Of a stretch of 64,000 bases of DNA, positions 41,683 to 50,273 are shown piece after piece. Positions within the stretch are counted from its first letter, which is position 1, and each line of letters starts with the position of its first letter. The notes beneath the pieces are model-generated. The model saw only the letters and a list, made by a program, of their open reading frames with translations, searched no databases and had not been told where the DNA came from. The translations under genes were made by a program, and so were the position numbers. Source of the DNA: JACVCJ01 sp052437175 (GTDB lineage Bacteria; Bacteroidota; Bacteroidia; CAIKAF01); contig JBQVOK010000011.1 in assembly GCA_052437175.1 (NCBI GenBank), positions 1 to 64,000 of the forward strand. The letters run 5' to 3'.

Positions 41683-42520
41683 TCCATCACAGAATACTTT
41701 TTCAAATCTTGCAAAGCGCGCCGTTTTCGGTGCGCTTTTCTTGGTTATAACCCTGGCATCGGTCTGGTATTCGAAATACAGCCTCTGGGCCGTTTTTTCG
41801 CTGTACTCCATGGGATGCCTCTACGAATTTGTAAAACACGAAAATATCTCCTCCGTATTCCGGCAGTGGATATGGCTCAGCGGCCTGGGTATATGGTCGC
41901 TCACGGGACTTTTCGTATATACACAGCAAACGGTGTTCCTGCTGGCCCCCGTACTGCTGGTGCCCCTGCTTTTCCTGGGCGTACTGCGCAAAGACGATAA
42001 AGAACCCGTATTTCAGCCGGCCTCCGTGCTCATTACAGCCATCCTGTATACCGTGCTGCCATTCATCAGCCTTATACTGCTGGCCACAGAAATTGAAGCG
42101 GGGGCCTATCATTTTGAACTGATCTGCTCCATCTTCCTGCTTATCTGGGCCAACGATACCTTTGCCTACGTGTTCGGCCGCCTGTTCGGCCGTCATAAAC
42201 TGGCGCCCCTGGTATCTCCGGGCAAAACCTGGGAAGGGACCATCGGCGGGGCCGCAATGACCATTGGCATGAGCTTTGTGCTGGCCCGTTACATTACGCC
42301 TATTGCCACTATACATTACGTGGTCATGTGCATGATACTTATTCCCCTGGGTGTACTCGGCGACCTGGTGGAAAGCAAATGGAAACGCCGCCTGGGTATC
42401 AAGGATTCCGGGGCTTTCCTGCCGGGGCACGGCGGTTTTTTAGACCGGTTCGACAGTATTTTACTTTCTGCTCCTGTAATATTCCTTTATTTTTACGCCG
42501 TTAAAACAAACCTATTCTAA
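41666..42520 (+). CDS. cdsA: Phosphatidate cytidylyltransferase
   Basis: The 284-residue integral membrane enzyme makes CDP-diacylglycerol from phosphatidate and CTP. The signature near the C-terminus is KRRLGIKDSGAFLPGHGG followed by DRFD, carrying the metal-binding Asp residues. About seven or eight hydrophobic spans cover residues 20-275. ATG 41666 lies inside ftsH, consistent with coupled translation. Psd follows 15 bases later, giving consecutive lipid-synthesis steps. Confidence 0.95.
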   Translation: MTQTVSPSQNTFSNLAKRAVFGALFLVITLASVWYSKYSLWAVFSLYSMGCLYEFVKHENISSVFRQWIWLSGLGIWSLTGLFVYTQQTVFLLAPVLLVPLLFLGVLRKDDKEPVFQPASVLITAILYTVLPFISLILLATEIEAGAYHFELICSIFLLIWANDTFAYVFGRLFGRHKLAPLVSPGKTWEGTIGGAAMTIGMSFVLARYITPIATIHYVVMCMILIPLGVLGDLVESKWKRRLGIKDSGAFLPGHGGFLDRFDSILLSAPVIFLYFYAVKTNLF

Positions 42521-42535
42521 ACACAGCTTATCCCC

Positions 42536-43192
42536 ATGCGATTTCACAGAGAAGGCAATACGATAATGTGGGTAACCACCATACTGGTGCTGGCCCTGAA
42601 TGCAGGCATCTATTTTACCGGAATTTCATGGCTGATGCTGCTCACGGGCCTGGTATCCCTGGTATTCTGGATACTGATCATGCAGTTTTTCCGTTACCCG
42701 AAACGCCTCAACGGAGCCGACTCCCTCGATATCATTGCCCCAGCCGACGGTAAAGTGGTGGTGATCGAAAAAGTGTTCGAGACCGAATACCTGAACCGCG
42801 AAGTGCGCCAGATATCCATTTTTATGAGCCCGGTGAACGTACACATCAACTGGACGCCCATTGCCGGCCTGGTAACCTATTATAAGTACCATGCAGGTAA
42901 ATACCTGGTGGCCTGGCATCCCAAATCGTCTACTGAGAACGAACGTACCACCAGCGTGGTAAAACATGCCAACGGTACCGAGATCCTCTTTAGGCAGATA
43001 GCCGGAGCCCTGGCCAAACGTATCGTAAACTACCTGAAAGTGGGAGAGACCATTGAAAAAGGACACGAGTTCGGCTTTATCAAATTCGGCAGCCGCGTGG
43101 ATATTTTTGTGCCTCTGGATGCTGAGATCCTGGTAAAGATCGGCGACAAACCGGTGGGCAACCAGACCGTAATTGCCCGTCTCAAGGCCTGA
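42536..43192 (+). CDS. psd: Phosphatidylserine decarboxylase (short, Psd-like)
   Basis: The 218-residue proenzyme has two N-terminal hydrophobic spans (about 11-27 and 30-48). The pyruvoyl-forming cleavage site is FGSR (Gly-Ser) in GFIKFGSRVDIFVP near residue 182, the short-type equivalent of LGST. SIFMSPVNVHINWTPIAG contains the conserved His region. It makes phosphatidylethanolamine, the main zwitterionic lipid. It is the last gene of the rsfS-ftsH-cdsA-psd cluster. Confidence 0.94.
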   Translation: MRFHREGNTIMWVTTILVLALNAGIYFTGISWLMLLTGLVSLVFWILIMQFFRYPKRLNGADSLDIIAPADGKVVVIEKVFETEYLNREVRQISIFMSPVNVHINWTPIAGLVTYYKYHAGKYLVAWHPKSSTENERTTSVVKHANGTEILFRQIAGALAKRIVNYLKVGETIEKGHEFGFIKFGSRVDIFVPLDAEILVKIGDKPVGNQTVIARLKA

Positions 43193-43252
43193 ACCGGTTC
43201 TTCTGATATCCGGCAGGTTTCCCGGGTAACCCCGGCATAGAGCTGCGGCAAT

Positions 43253-43278
43253 AAAAAAGGCGGCTCACAGACCGCCTT
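43253..43278 (-). terminator. Intrinsic terminator of the lipase gene
   Basis: AAGGCGG (43257-43263) pairs with CCGCCTT (43272-43278). The A-run 43253-43258 gives T on the minus strand. It also lies 60 bases past psd. Confidence 0.8.
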
Positions 43279-43298
43279 ATTCTGTAGTATACGTAAAA

Positions 43299-44387
43299 TT
43301 ACATAGTTAGTTTCTGCGCCAGGTGATAATAGGGCGCAAACATGTGGTGCACAAAGAAGTTGGTATCGCTTTCCGGGAACTGCGTAAAGTATTCGGCATC
43401 GGGGTACAGCACAATGGTGTGGCCGGTGCGTACATAATTGTTGCTGTGAAAGAACGGGGGCGGTACGGCACCTTCTACCTGTTTTTCCACGAATCCGCCT
43501 ACCAGTTTACCCAGGAATTTCTCGTATTTTTTGCGGGCTTTGGTCGTAGGTTTTTCCAGTTGATTAAAGAAATACTTGAACAGGATATTCTGGGGAAACT
43601 TCTGTTTTTTAAAGAGCTTTTTGGCATTTTTAAAAGGATTGGTGGTATTGAAGTCGTTCAGTGTCTGTATAGAAATGGGGGTTTCGGGCACCCAGTCGGC
43701 CGCATTGATCACGTTAAAGGCCCAGCCGTTCTGTGTCTGGCGTTCGTAATCGTAGGCAAAATACAGGTTGCCGGGTTTGGGGCCGGCGCTGCAGTAAGTT
43801 TTGATGCGGGTATCGGCCGGGATTTTACCGTCGAGCTGTGCCTGGCGCAGGTAAGCCGTCATCAGGAAGGCGAGTGCTCCGCCCTGGCTGTGTCCTACCA
43901 CCACCAGGTCGCGTACGCCGCTGTTGAGCACGGAGTCGAGACGGGTCTTCATATCGTTTACCATATAGCCCAGTCCGACGGTCCAGCCCACGTGTACGGC
44001 TGCACGTTTATCGGAAGAAAATTTATAATCGAACTGTTGTCCGTTGCCCAGCTGTACCGAACCTTCGGCGGGGATCATGGCGGCATAAAAATTTTCAAGC
44101 CAGCTGATGGCCTTGCCCGTGGTACCGCGCAGGTGTATGGCCACGGCTTTTTGAGACGGATCGTACCAGAAATCGTACATATTGTCCATGACAAAGGCCG
44201 GTGAGCGGTGTATGCGGGTATAGTGTTCCGGTTTGGGGAATGTGGAGGCCGGATTTTCGGAGAAGGTCGCGATGATCCGCAGCATTTCCAGGTACTCCTG
44301 TTTATCGAAGCCGGGCTGCAGGGTCGCTTTTAGCGGAAGCACGAGGGCTAATGCCAGCAATATGAATAAAGATCTGGTACGAAGCAT
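43299..44387 (-). CDS. Secreted class 3 lipase-like alpha/beta hydrolase
   Basis: The 362-residue protein starts MLRTRSLFILLALAL with a signal peptide (about 1-21). The nucleophile elbow GHSQGG sits in VRDLVVVGHSQGGALAF, preceded by KAVAIHLRGTTG, the oxyanion region of fungal-lipase (class 3) folds. A probable acid is D in NAADWVPE, and the His is in GHTIVL near residue 315. It would hydrolyse esters in the periplasm or outside. ATG 44387 is preferred to the longer frame from 44465, which lacks a signal. Confidence 0.87.
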   Translation of the reverse strand: MLRTRSLFILLALALVLPLKATLQPGFDKQEYLEMLRIIATFSENPASTFPKPEHYTRIHRSPAFVMDNMYDFWYDPSQKAVAIHLRGTTGKAISWLENFYAAMIPAEGSVQLGNGQQFDYKFSSDKRAAVHVGWTVGLGYMVNDMKTRLDSVLNSGVRDLVVVGHSQGGALAFLMTAYLRQAQLDGKIPADTRIKTYCSAGPKPGNLYFAYDYERQTQNGWAFNVINAADWVPETPISIQTLNDFNTTNPFKNAKKLFKKQKFPQNILFKYFFNQLEKPTTKARKKYEKFLGKLVGGFVEKQVEGAVPPPFFHSNNYVRTGHTIVLYPDAEYFTQFPESDTNFFVHHMFAPYYHLAQKLTM

Positions 44388-44465
44388 AGATATAGATTTG
44401 TTCAAATATGAGAAATAAATGCGTAGGGGAATGGCCTGCACCTGCTTAAATTGGTATGCATGCAT

Positions 44466-44497
44466 AAAAAAAGCCTGTCTCTTGCATTTGACAGGCT
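44466..44497 (-). terminator. Intrinsic terminator of the 44527 gene
   Basis: AGCCTGTC (44472-44479) pairs with GACAGGCT (44490-44497). The A-run 44466-44472 supplies T on the minus strand. Confidence 0.8.
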
Positions 44498-44526
44498 CCT
44501 CACATATATGTGTGCGTTATGAAAGA

Positions 44527-45021
44527 TTACCAATCTTCACTATCGTTTTCTTCGGTCTTTTCTGCCGGGGCAGAAGTACCTTTAACCGTCACGGACGAGC
44601 GAAACAGTATTGCATTGTCACTTGCATCTTCCTGTATTGAGTCGTCTGCATCTACAAAAATACCTACACGATAGGTTCCTTCCGGAACATTTAATTCCGA
44701 AAAGTTAATATTTTCTTTTGTAAATTCAAAACTTGCGAAGTGTTTTATACCATCCAGGTTGTATGTTTTGATGAAAATAGGATCCTGGTCGGCCTGGTAG
44801 AGGTATATTTTTACGGCGAAAGGCGGGGTCGCATATTCTGAGTTTTCTCCGTCGGCCAGTACCATAAAATAAGCGCCTTTAATGGTATTTGTGGCAGGGT
44901 CGAAAGACTCGAAACCCATGTTTTCTTCCAGGTTGGAGGGGTATACATTGCAGTCTTTTATCGTTTGTGAAAATACGGGCAATGTTCCGGTCAGCAGTAA
45001 GAGTGTAATGATGTTTTTCAT
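44527..45021 (-). CDS. Hypothetical secreted protein
   Basis: The 164-residue protein has a signal peptide (1-19, VFSQ). The mature region has strands like FAVKIYLYQADQDPIFIKTYNLDGI and ELNVPEGTYRVGIFVDADDSIQEDASDNAILF, reminiscent of a CARDB/Ig-like beta-sandwich. The tail is acidic (EKTEENDSEDW). Its codons look somewhat richer in A/T than the flanking genes. No function is assignable. It has its own terminator. Confidence 0.6.
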   Translation of the reverse strand: MKNIITLLLLTGTLPVFSQTIKDCNVYPSNLEENMGFESFDPATNTIKGAYFMVLADGENSEYATPPFAVKIYLYQADQDPIFIKTYNLDGIKHFASFEFTKENINFSELNVPEGTYRVGIFVDADDSIQEDASDNAILFRSSVTVKGTSAPAEKTEENDSEDW

Positions 45022-45089
45022 ATACCTAAGTAAAGCGTAAAAAGTGATTTTGTTTATTTATTAACAGAGATTTAGGAAATCGGCCGGAA

Positions 45090-45422
45090 TTAATCTTCCA
45101 TATCTTCACGTACGATCTCCAGCACCTGCTCCAGTTCGGCCAGGGTTTTGAACTGTTGTTGTACGCGGGCCTCGCGGATACCGGCTTCCAGTATCTCCAC
45201 GGCATCGGGATATTGTTGCAGGGCCTGGTACAGGGTGCCCAGTTTCATGTACAGGGGCAGGTATTCCGGGGCTCTTTCGCGGATGGCCTTCAGAATACCG
45301 ATCCCCTGCTGTGGTTCGCCCAGGCGTACGTATTCCAGGGCCATGGCGTAATGCAGGAACAGATCGTCCGGCTCTTCGGCCAGCATACGGCGTATTTCTT
45401 CAAAACGGTCGTTGGCGTTCAT
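45090..45422 (-). CDS. Small TPR protein
   Basis: The 110-residue protein has about two to three tetratricopeptide repeats (DDLFLHYAMALEYVRLGEPQQGIGIL, LPLYMKLGTLYQALQQYPDAVEILEAGI) and a charged C-terminal helix. It is probably a cytosolic interaction adaptor. Its start overlaps the stop of dgt by 4 bases, so it is translated from the same message. That suggests, but does not prove, a partnership with dGTPase. Confidence 0.82.
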   Translation of the reverse strand: MNANDRFEEIRRMLAEEPDDLFLHYAMALEYVRLGEPQQGIGILKAIRERAPEYLPLYMKLGTLYQALQQYPDAVEILEAGIREARVQQQFKTLAELEQVLEIVREDMED

Positions 45423-46738
45423 ATTTCTACACCCATTAGTTTTTTATGCAGCAGCAGGGCGTGCCGGTCGGTAAGGCCAGAAACAAAGTCGAGCACCCGC
45501 CGGGTGGTCTCATACGGCGAAATATCGTCCATGGTCCGCCAGCCCGGGAGCAGGCGCAGCAGGTTTTTTTGCTTGGCGCTCAGTTTTTCTTTTTCGAGGC
45601 GGGCCGTAAGTGCGGCATCGCTGAACAGTTCGGTAAGGCGGGGCAGGATCTCGAAGCCGGAAGCCTGCAATTCTACCACGCGCTGACTGTTGTAAATATG
45701 TTCGATGGAAAAATCGGAGATCAGCTGTAATTGCGCTGCGTAACGCCCTTTGTCGGTGAGCGCATGCTCGTACCGGCCTTCGGCAATTTCGGGGGCCGAT
45801 TGCAGGAATACCTCCGATGCGTCTTCGATCAGGTTGCGGATGGCCAGGGCGCGTACAATGCCCAGGCGTTCGTTCAGGTCGGGATAGCTGCGCAGTTTGT
45901 CGGGTTTCAGCGAATCGCCGCAGAGTGGCTGCAACAGGGCTATGTATTTTTCTTCGGACAGGATCTTCATGCGGGCGGCATCTTCCAGGTCGATGATCAG
46001 GTAACAGATATCGTCGGCGGCCTCGGTAAGGAACACCAGCGGGTGCCGGCAGTAACTGAAAATGCCTTCCTGGTGTATATGCAGCCCGGTGGTCTGTACA
46101 AAATCTTCGGCAGCGGCTTTTTCAGACATGTAAAAGTTGAACTTGCGCTGGCTCTTCTTCTGTTTATCGCGTTCGGGAAGCAGGCCCGTGCAGGGATATT
46201 TTACAAAGGCGCCCAGTACGGCTGCGGTAGGTTGCAGGCCTTTCTGCATGAGTATGCGAAAGCCCTGGGCATTGCCTTCGAAATGACTCAGATCGTACCA
46301 TTCTTCTTCCGTAAAGTAGGATTCCCATTTCTTCAGGAAACCCTCTTTAAACCCGATGGAAATGCCGTTCTCGCCGGAGTGTCCGAAGGGCGGGTTGCCG
46401 ATATCGTGTGCCAGGCAGGCAGCCGAAATAATATTGCCGAAGTCGTGCACGTCCAGTCCGGCCTCCCGTATTTCCGGGTGGCGCTCCAGCAGTACTTTGC
46501 CGGTGATCTTGCCCAGGCTGCGGCCCACGGAGCTTACTTCCATGCTGTGGGTAAGACGGTTGTGTACAAAATCCTGCTCGGGCAGGGGCACTACCTGGGT
46601 CTTGTCCTGCAGTTTGCGGAAGGCGTGCGAAAAAATAATACGGTCGGTGTCTTTTTCGAACTCGCTGCGGTCGGCCTGCAGGTTATTCTTTTTGCCGGTT
46701 CCGGGTCGTTCGGTGCTGAGTAGTTGTAGCCAGTTCAT
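45419..46738 (-). CDS. dgt: Deoxyguanosinetriphosphate triphosphohydrolase-like protein
   Basis: The 439-residue HD-domain dNTPase shows metal-binding residues at HNRLTHSMEV (first His) and CLAHDIGNPPFGHSGE (HD), with a later D in ADDICYLIIDLEDA. These enzymes remove triphosphate from dNTPs to balance pools. The N-terminus MNWLQLLSTERPGTG matches the group; upstream residues from 46786 overlap the lyase gene and are rejected. It lies 5 bases after the HMG-CoA lyase gene and overlaps the TPR gene, forming a three-gene operon. Confidence 0.94.
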   Translation of the reverse strand: MNWLQLLSTERPGTGKKNNLQADRSEFEKDTDRIIFSHAFRKLQDKTQVVPLPEQDFVHNRLTHSMEVSSVGRSLGKITGKVLLERHPEIREAGLDVHDFGNIISAACLAHDIGNPPFGHSGENGISIGFKEGFLKKWESYFTEEEWYDLSHFEGNAQGFRILMQKGLQPTAAVLGAFVKYPCTGLLPERDKQKKSQRKFNFYMSEKAAAEDFVQTTGLHIHQEGIFSYCRHPLVFLTEAADDICYLIIDLEDAARMKILSEEKYIALLQPLCGDSLKPDKLRSYPDLNERLGIVRALAIRNLIEDASEVFLQSAPEIAEGRYEHALTDKGRYAAQLQLISDFSIEHIYNSQRVVELQASGFEILPRLTELFSDAALTARLEKEKLSAKQKNLLRLLPGWRTMDDISPYETTRRVLDFVSGLTDRHALLLHKKLMGVEI

Positions 46739-46743
46739 ATACC

Positions 46744-47619
46744 TCAGGATTTTCCGTTGAACAGTTCGCCGGCAGCCGCCATACATTCGCGGAAAGCGTC
46801 CATTTGTATATGTGTCTTTATATTGTTTTCGAGGCAGAAGGCCACCAGGTTCTCGGTAGGCAGGTTGCCTGTGAGTGCGTCTTTGGCCATGGGACAGCCC
46901 CCGTAACCCAGCATGGCGCTGTCGAACTTCATACAGCCCGATTCATAGGCCGCTTTAACATTCTCGAACCAGTTATCGGGACGGGTATGAAAGTGAGCAC
47001 CGATCTCTACATCGGGAAAGGCGGGGATCAGCGTACTGAAGAGCTGGCGGATATCGTCGGCTTTTGCTTCGCCGATGGTGTCGGCCAGGGAAATGTGGCG
47101 TATGCCCATGTCGTAAAGTTCCTGTACGGATTCGGCCACGATCCCGGCATTCCAGGCATCGCCGTAGGGATTGCCGAAAGCCATGGAAATATATACCACC
47201 TGTTCCTTGCCGGTACGTGCGCAGTGTTCCTGTACCGCGGCCACGCGCTGCAGGCTGTCCTGGCGGTTGGAGTTGATGTTGCGCTGCAGGAAGGTATCCG
47301 AAATGGAGTGGGGGTAACCCAGGTAACGGATAAAGGGAAACTCGGCCGCACGGTCGGCCCCGCCTATATTACCGATGATGGCCAGCAGCTTGGTCTGGCT
47401 GTGCTGCCAGTCGATGGCCTCGGCTACCTCATGTGTATCGGCCATTTGCGGTATCGCTTTGGGCGACACGAAACTTCCGAAATCCAGCACGTCGAAACCG
47501 GCTTTCAGCAACAGGTTAATATAGGTGATCTTGTCCTCGGTATCTATAAATGTTTTCAGGCCCTGCATGGCGTCACGCGGGCATTCTGTAAGGATTATAT
47601 GTTCGCTGCGGGTATTCAC
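46744..47619 (-). CDS. mvaB: Hydroxymethylglutaryl-CoA lyase
   Basis: The 291-residue TIM-barrel enzyme of the HMGL/DRE family cleaves HMG-CoA to acetoacetate and acetyl-CoA, the last step of leucine degradation. ECPRDAMQG (residues 12-20) carries the catalytic Arg and metal Asp. AHFHTRPDNWF is the metal His pair, and GYGGCPMAKD holds the conserved active-site Cys (usually GLGGCP). A GTG start at 47619 is likely. It is first in an operon with dgt and the TPR gene. Confidence 0.92.
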   Translation of the reverse strand: MNTRSEHIILTECPRDAMQGLKTFIDTEDKITYINLLLKAGFDVLDFGSFVSPKAIPQMADTHEVAEAIDWQHSQTKLLAIIGNIGGADRAAEFPFIRYLGYPHSISDTFLQRNINSNRQDSLQRVAAVQEHCARTGKEQVVYISMAFGNPYGDAWNAGIVAESVQELYDMGIRHISLADTIGEAKADDIRQLFSTLIPAFPDVEIGAHFHTRPDNWFENVKAAYESGCMKFDSAMLGYGGCPMAKDALTGNLPTENLVAFCLENNIKTHIQMDAFRECMAAAGELFNGKS

Positions 47620-47647
47620 GATTCGAATATACTGTATTTTTTTAATT

Positions 47648-48691
47648 TCAGAACTCCCCGGCCCGTCTGGCCGCCAGGTAGCGTTTTTGTATCTGTTTCA
47701 CCAGGGGCGGACCTCCGTAGATAAAACCCGTGTACAGCTGCACCAGCGAGGCTCCGGCACGGAATTTCTCCATGGCGTCCTCGGCCGTCATAATACCGCC
47801 TACGGCAATAATGGGGAAGCGTTTTCCGCTTTTCTCCGCAACGTAGCGTATCACTTCGGTAGCGCGTGCAGTAAGCGGTCTGCCGCTGAGTCCGCCCTGC
47901 TGGTTTACCAGGGAGGCATCGGAGATAAGTCCCTCGCGGGAGATGGTGGTATTGGTGGCAATGAGCCCGTCGATGCCGGTTTCCAGTACGATCTCCACAA
48001 TTTCGTCGAGCTGTTCGTTCGTAAGATCGGGGGCAATTTTAAGGAATACGGGTTTATAGGAAGGTGCGCGCAGGGCTTCCTGTTTCAGCAGGGAAAGCAG
48101 TTTTGTGAGCGGTTCTTTTTCCTGCAGGGCACGCAGTCCGGGTGTATTGGGCGAGCTTACGTTCACCGTAAAATAATCCACCACGGGGTACAGGTTGTGG
48201 AAGCACTTCAGGTAATCCTGCTCGGCCTCTTCGTTGGGCGTTACCTTGTTCTTGCCGATATTACCGCCGATCACCGGGCCTCCGGCCTTGCGGTAACGCA
48301 GGCGTATGGCGGCGGGTCCGGCTCCCTGGTTATTAAAGCCCATGCGGTTGATGATGGCCTTGTCGCGCAGCAGGCGGAAGAGGCGTGGCTTGTCATTACC
48401 GGGCTGGGGCATGGGCGTTACCGTACCTATTTCGATGTGCCCGAAACCGAAAGAAGCCAGCTCAGCGAACAGGCGGGCGTCCTTGTCGAAGCCGGCAGCC
48501 AGTCCCACGGGATTGGGAAATTCGATGCCGGCGACCTGCACGCGCAGCGCCGGGTCGTTTATATGGAATATCTTCCGCAGCAGGTTTCCCAGGCCCGGGA
48601 TACGATGTATAAAGCGTATGCAGGAAAAGGTAAAATGATGTGCCTCTTCGGCATTAAGTATAAATAAAATCCGTACGATTACTGAATACAT
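47648..48691 (-). CDS. pyrD: Dihydroorotate dehydrogenase (quinone), class 2
   Basis: The 347-residue FMN enzyme oxidises dihydroorotate to orotate using quinone. The N-terminal amphipathic helix MYSVIVRILFILNAEEAHHFTF is the membrane/quinone anchor of class 2. FMN and substrate motifs include GLAAGFDKDA (about 63-72), NVSSPNTPGLR with the catalytic Ser region, and NTT/GGI blocks near the C-terminus. The start at 48691 has a good -7 box upstream. It supplies orotate to pyrE at 37.3 kb. Confidence 0.96.
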   Translation of the reverse strand: MYSVIVRILFILNAEEAHHFTFSCIRFIHRIPGLGNLLRKIFHINDPALRVQVAGIEFPNPVGLAAGFDKDARLFAELASFGFGHIEIGTVTPMPQPGNDKPRLFRLLRDKAIINRMGFNNQGAGPAAIRLRYRKAGGPVIGGNIGKNKVTPNEEAEQDYLKCFHNLYPVVDYFTVNVSSPNTPGLRALQEKEPLTKLLSLLKQEALRAPSYKPVFLKIAPDLTNEQLDEIVEIVLETGIDGLIATNTTISREGLISDASLVNQQGGLSGRPLTARATEVIRYVAEKSGKRFPIIAVGGIMTAEDAMEKFRAGASLVQLYTGFIYGGPPLVKQIQKRYLAARRAGEF

Positions 48692-48713
48692 AGACAAGTG
48701 TTTCCTTGGCACA

Positions 48714-48721
48714 CAAAGGTA
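48714..48721 (-). promoter_or_regulatory. -7 box (TACCTTTG on minus) for pyrD
   Basis: This TAnnTTTG match on the minus strand lies 22 bases before the pyrD start. It is the same octamer as at lipA and fic. Confidence 0.6.
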
Positions 48722-48743
48722 ATGAAGAAAAACAAAGGGCAAT

Positions 48744-48768
48744 AAAAAACCCCTTCCGAAGAAGGGGT
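48744..48768 (-). terminator. Intrinsic terminator of the 48784 lipoprotein gene
   Basis: ACCCCTTC (48749-48756) pairs with GAAGGGGT (48761-48768), giving a TTCG loop on the minus strand and then a T-run. Confidence 0.88.
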
Positions 48769-48783
48769 CTGTATAAATTTTTC

Positions 48784-49188
48784 TTATAAGCGTATAAGAT
48801 GATACTCGTAAATATCGCCCGAATCGTCGGTGAGCTGTAGCTGCAGTACTTTACTGTTGTGTTTTAAAATAAGGTAATTACGGGTTTGCTGGTTGCCGTT
48901 CTCTTCCATCAGCAGCAGGCGTTTGCCGTTCTCTTTGATCTGCCAGCTGCCTACGATACCGATCGGGGCGCCCAGTGCATTATAGGTTTCGCTGAAGCGT
49001 TTTTCTTTGGTCAGTACAATTTTATAATCGACAAAAAAGGCATTGAAAGTCTGTGTATTGTCGCTTCCGTTCAGGAATACACGGTCCATGCGGTATGTAT
49101 CATCCAGTTTGCTGGCTACGATACCGTTGCAGGAAGAAAAGGTAAGTGCCGATACGATAATAATGAGTGCTCCGATAAACTTTTTCAT
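48784..49188 (-). CDS. Lipocalin-like lipoprotein
   Basis: The 134-residue protein has a lipoprotein signal ending FSSC (Cys20). The body reads as an eight-strand barrel: DTYRMDRVFLNGSD, FFVDYKIVLTKEKRFSETYNALG, GSWQIKENGKRLLLMEENG and YLILKHNSKVLQLQLTD. This is the pattern of lipocalin-like/DUF5004-type domains in Bacteroidota lipoproteins. Ligand unknown. ATG 49188 is chosen for the signal. It is divergent from the metallophosphoesterase gene, with 30 bases between starts. Confidence 0.75.
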   Translation of the reverse strand: MKKFIGALIIIVSALTFSSCNGIVASKLDDTYRMDRVFLNGSDNTQTFNAFFVDYKIVLTKEKRFSETYNALGAPIGIVGSWQIKENGKRLLLMEENGNQQTRNYLILKHNSKVLQLQLTDDSGDIYEYHLIRL

Positions 49189-49195
49189 AATACTG

Positions 49196-49203
49196 TATTT
49201 TTG
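49196..49203 (+). promoter_or_regulatory. -7 box TATTTTTG for the YfcE-like gene
   Basis: This TAnnTTTG match is 16 bases before the TTG start at 49219, implying a very short leader. Confidence 0.55.
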
Positions 49204-49218
49204 CAAAAATAATAAATC

Positions 49219-49713
49219 TTGAGAATAGGGCTTATTTCCGACACACATAATCAGCTTGACGACCGTTTTTTAACGTTTCTGGAAAGCTGCGACGAGGTAT
49301 GGCATGCCGGCGATCTGGGCAGTATAGAACTGTGCGAGAGGCTGGAAGCCTTTAAACCTTTCCGGGCAGTGTACGGCAATATCGACGATGCAGGTATACG
49401 CATGCGCTACCCGGAGAACCAGCTGTTCGAGTGTGGGGGACTCCGCGTGCTGATGACGCACATAGGCGGTTATCCCGGTAAATACAATGCCCGTACGCTT
49501 ATGCTTATACGAAAACACCGGCCGGACATGGTCATCTGCGGCCATTCACATATTCTTAAAGTGCTTTACGACCATTCCCTGCAGCACCTGCACCTGAATC
49601 CCGGCGCTGCAGGCATACAGGGCTGGCATAAGGTACGCACGGCCCTGCGCTTCGAAATTACCGACGCTAAACCCGGCGCCATGGAACTGTTTGAGCTGCC
49701 CCGCACGCTTTAG
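49219..49713 (+). CDS. YfcE/MJ0936-type metallophosphoesterase
   Basis: The 164-residue calcineurin-like phosphodiesterase shows all metal motifs: SDTHNQ (D8, H10), AGDLGS (D), GNIDD (N), the His of MTHIGGYPGKYN, and CGHSH near 118. The family hydrolyses phosphodiester bonds, often with broad specificity. The first metal motif lies seven residues in, so translation must begin at the TTG at 49219. It is followed by DUF4293 and rimO on the same strand. Confidence 0.92.
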   Translation: MRIGLISDTHNQLDDRFLTFLESCDEVWHAGDLGSIELCERLEAFKPFRAVYGNIDDAGIRMRYPENQLFECGGLRVLMTHIGGYPGKYNARTLMLIRKHRPDMVICGHSHILKVLYDHSLQHLHLNPGAAGIQGWHKVRTALRFEITDAKPGAMELFELPRTL

Positions 49714-49758
49714 ATTGCTATTTTGCACAATCTTGCGTTTCTTTGCAAAAAAATACTC

Positions 49759-50265
49759 ATGATCCAGCGTATACAAACGGTTTATTTTTCAGTGGCACTG
49801 CTGCTGCTGATACTCTCCCTGGTAAGTCCCATATTCCGCGTAGATAATCCCGAAACGGACAGTTCGGTAACCATGTCGCTTATCGATAAAGACGATGTAA
49901 GCGGTAACTGGGGTATACGCACGGGCTGGGGAGGCGAACTGGCCAGTATGAGCGGCTTTTTCGAAAAAGGCGGAGCGCTGGCTTTTGCCGTTACCGGTAT
50001 ACTGGTGCTGGCCATCTCTATATTCCTGTACCGTAAACGCTCCCTGCAGATGAAAGTATCCTGGGTAGCTTTTGGCCTGCTTTTTGTACTTACTGCCAGC
50101 TCCTGGATCTTTGCCCTGACCATGAAGACCTTCGGGTTCGAACGTAATATTCTCATGTCTTTCGGCCTCTTTATGCTGCCGCTGGCCATGATCCTTACGT
50201 TCCTCGGCAACCGCGCCGTAAAGAAGGATGACGAACTGGTGAGAAGCGCCGACCGTATACGATAA
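49759..50265 (+). CDS. DUF4293 membrane protein
   Basis: The 168-residue protein has four hydrophobic spans (about residues 7-25, 62-80, 90-112 and 120-142) and the family N-terminus MIQRIQTVYFSVALLLLILS. DUF4293 proteins are restricted to Bacteroidota and have no known function. ATG 49759 is used; an upstream frame from 49723 only adds non-family residues. It lies 8 bases before rimO and is probably co-transcribed with it. Confidence 0.88.
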   Translation: MIQRIQTVYFSVALLLLILSLVSPIFRVDNPETDSSVTMSLIDKDDVSGNWGIRTGWGGELASMSGFFEKGGALAFAVTGILVLAISIFLYRKRSLQMKVSWVAFGLLFVLTASSWIFALTMKTFGFERNILMSFGLFMLPLAMILTFLGNRAVKKDDELVRSADRIR

Positions 50266-50273
50266 CGCACTGC

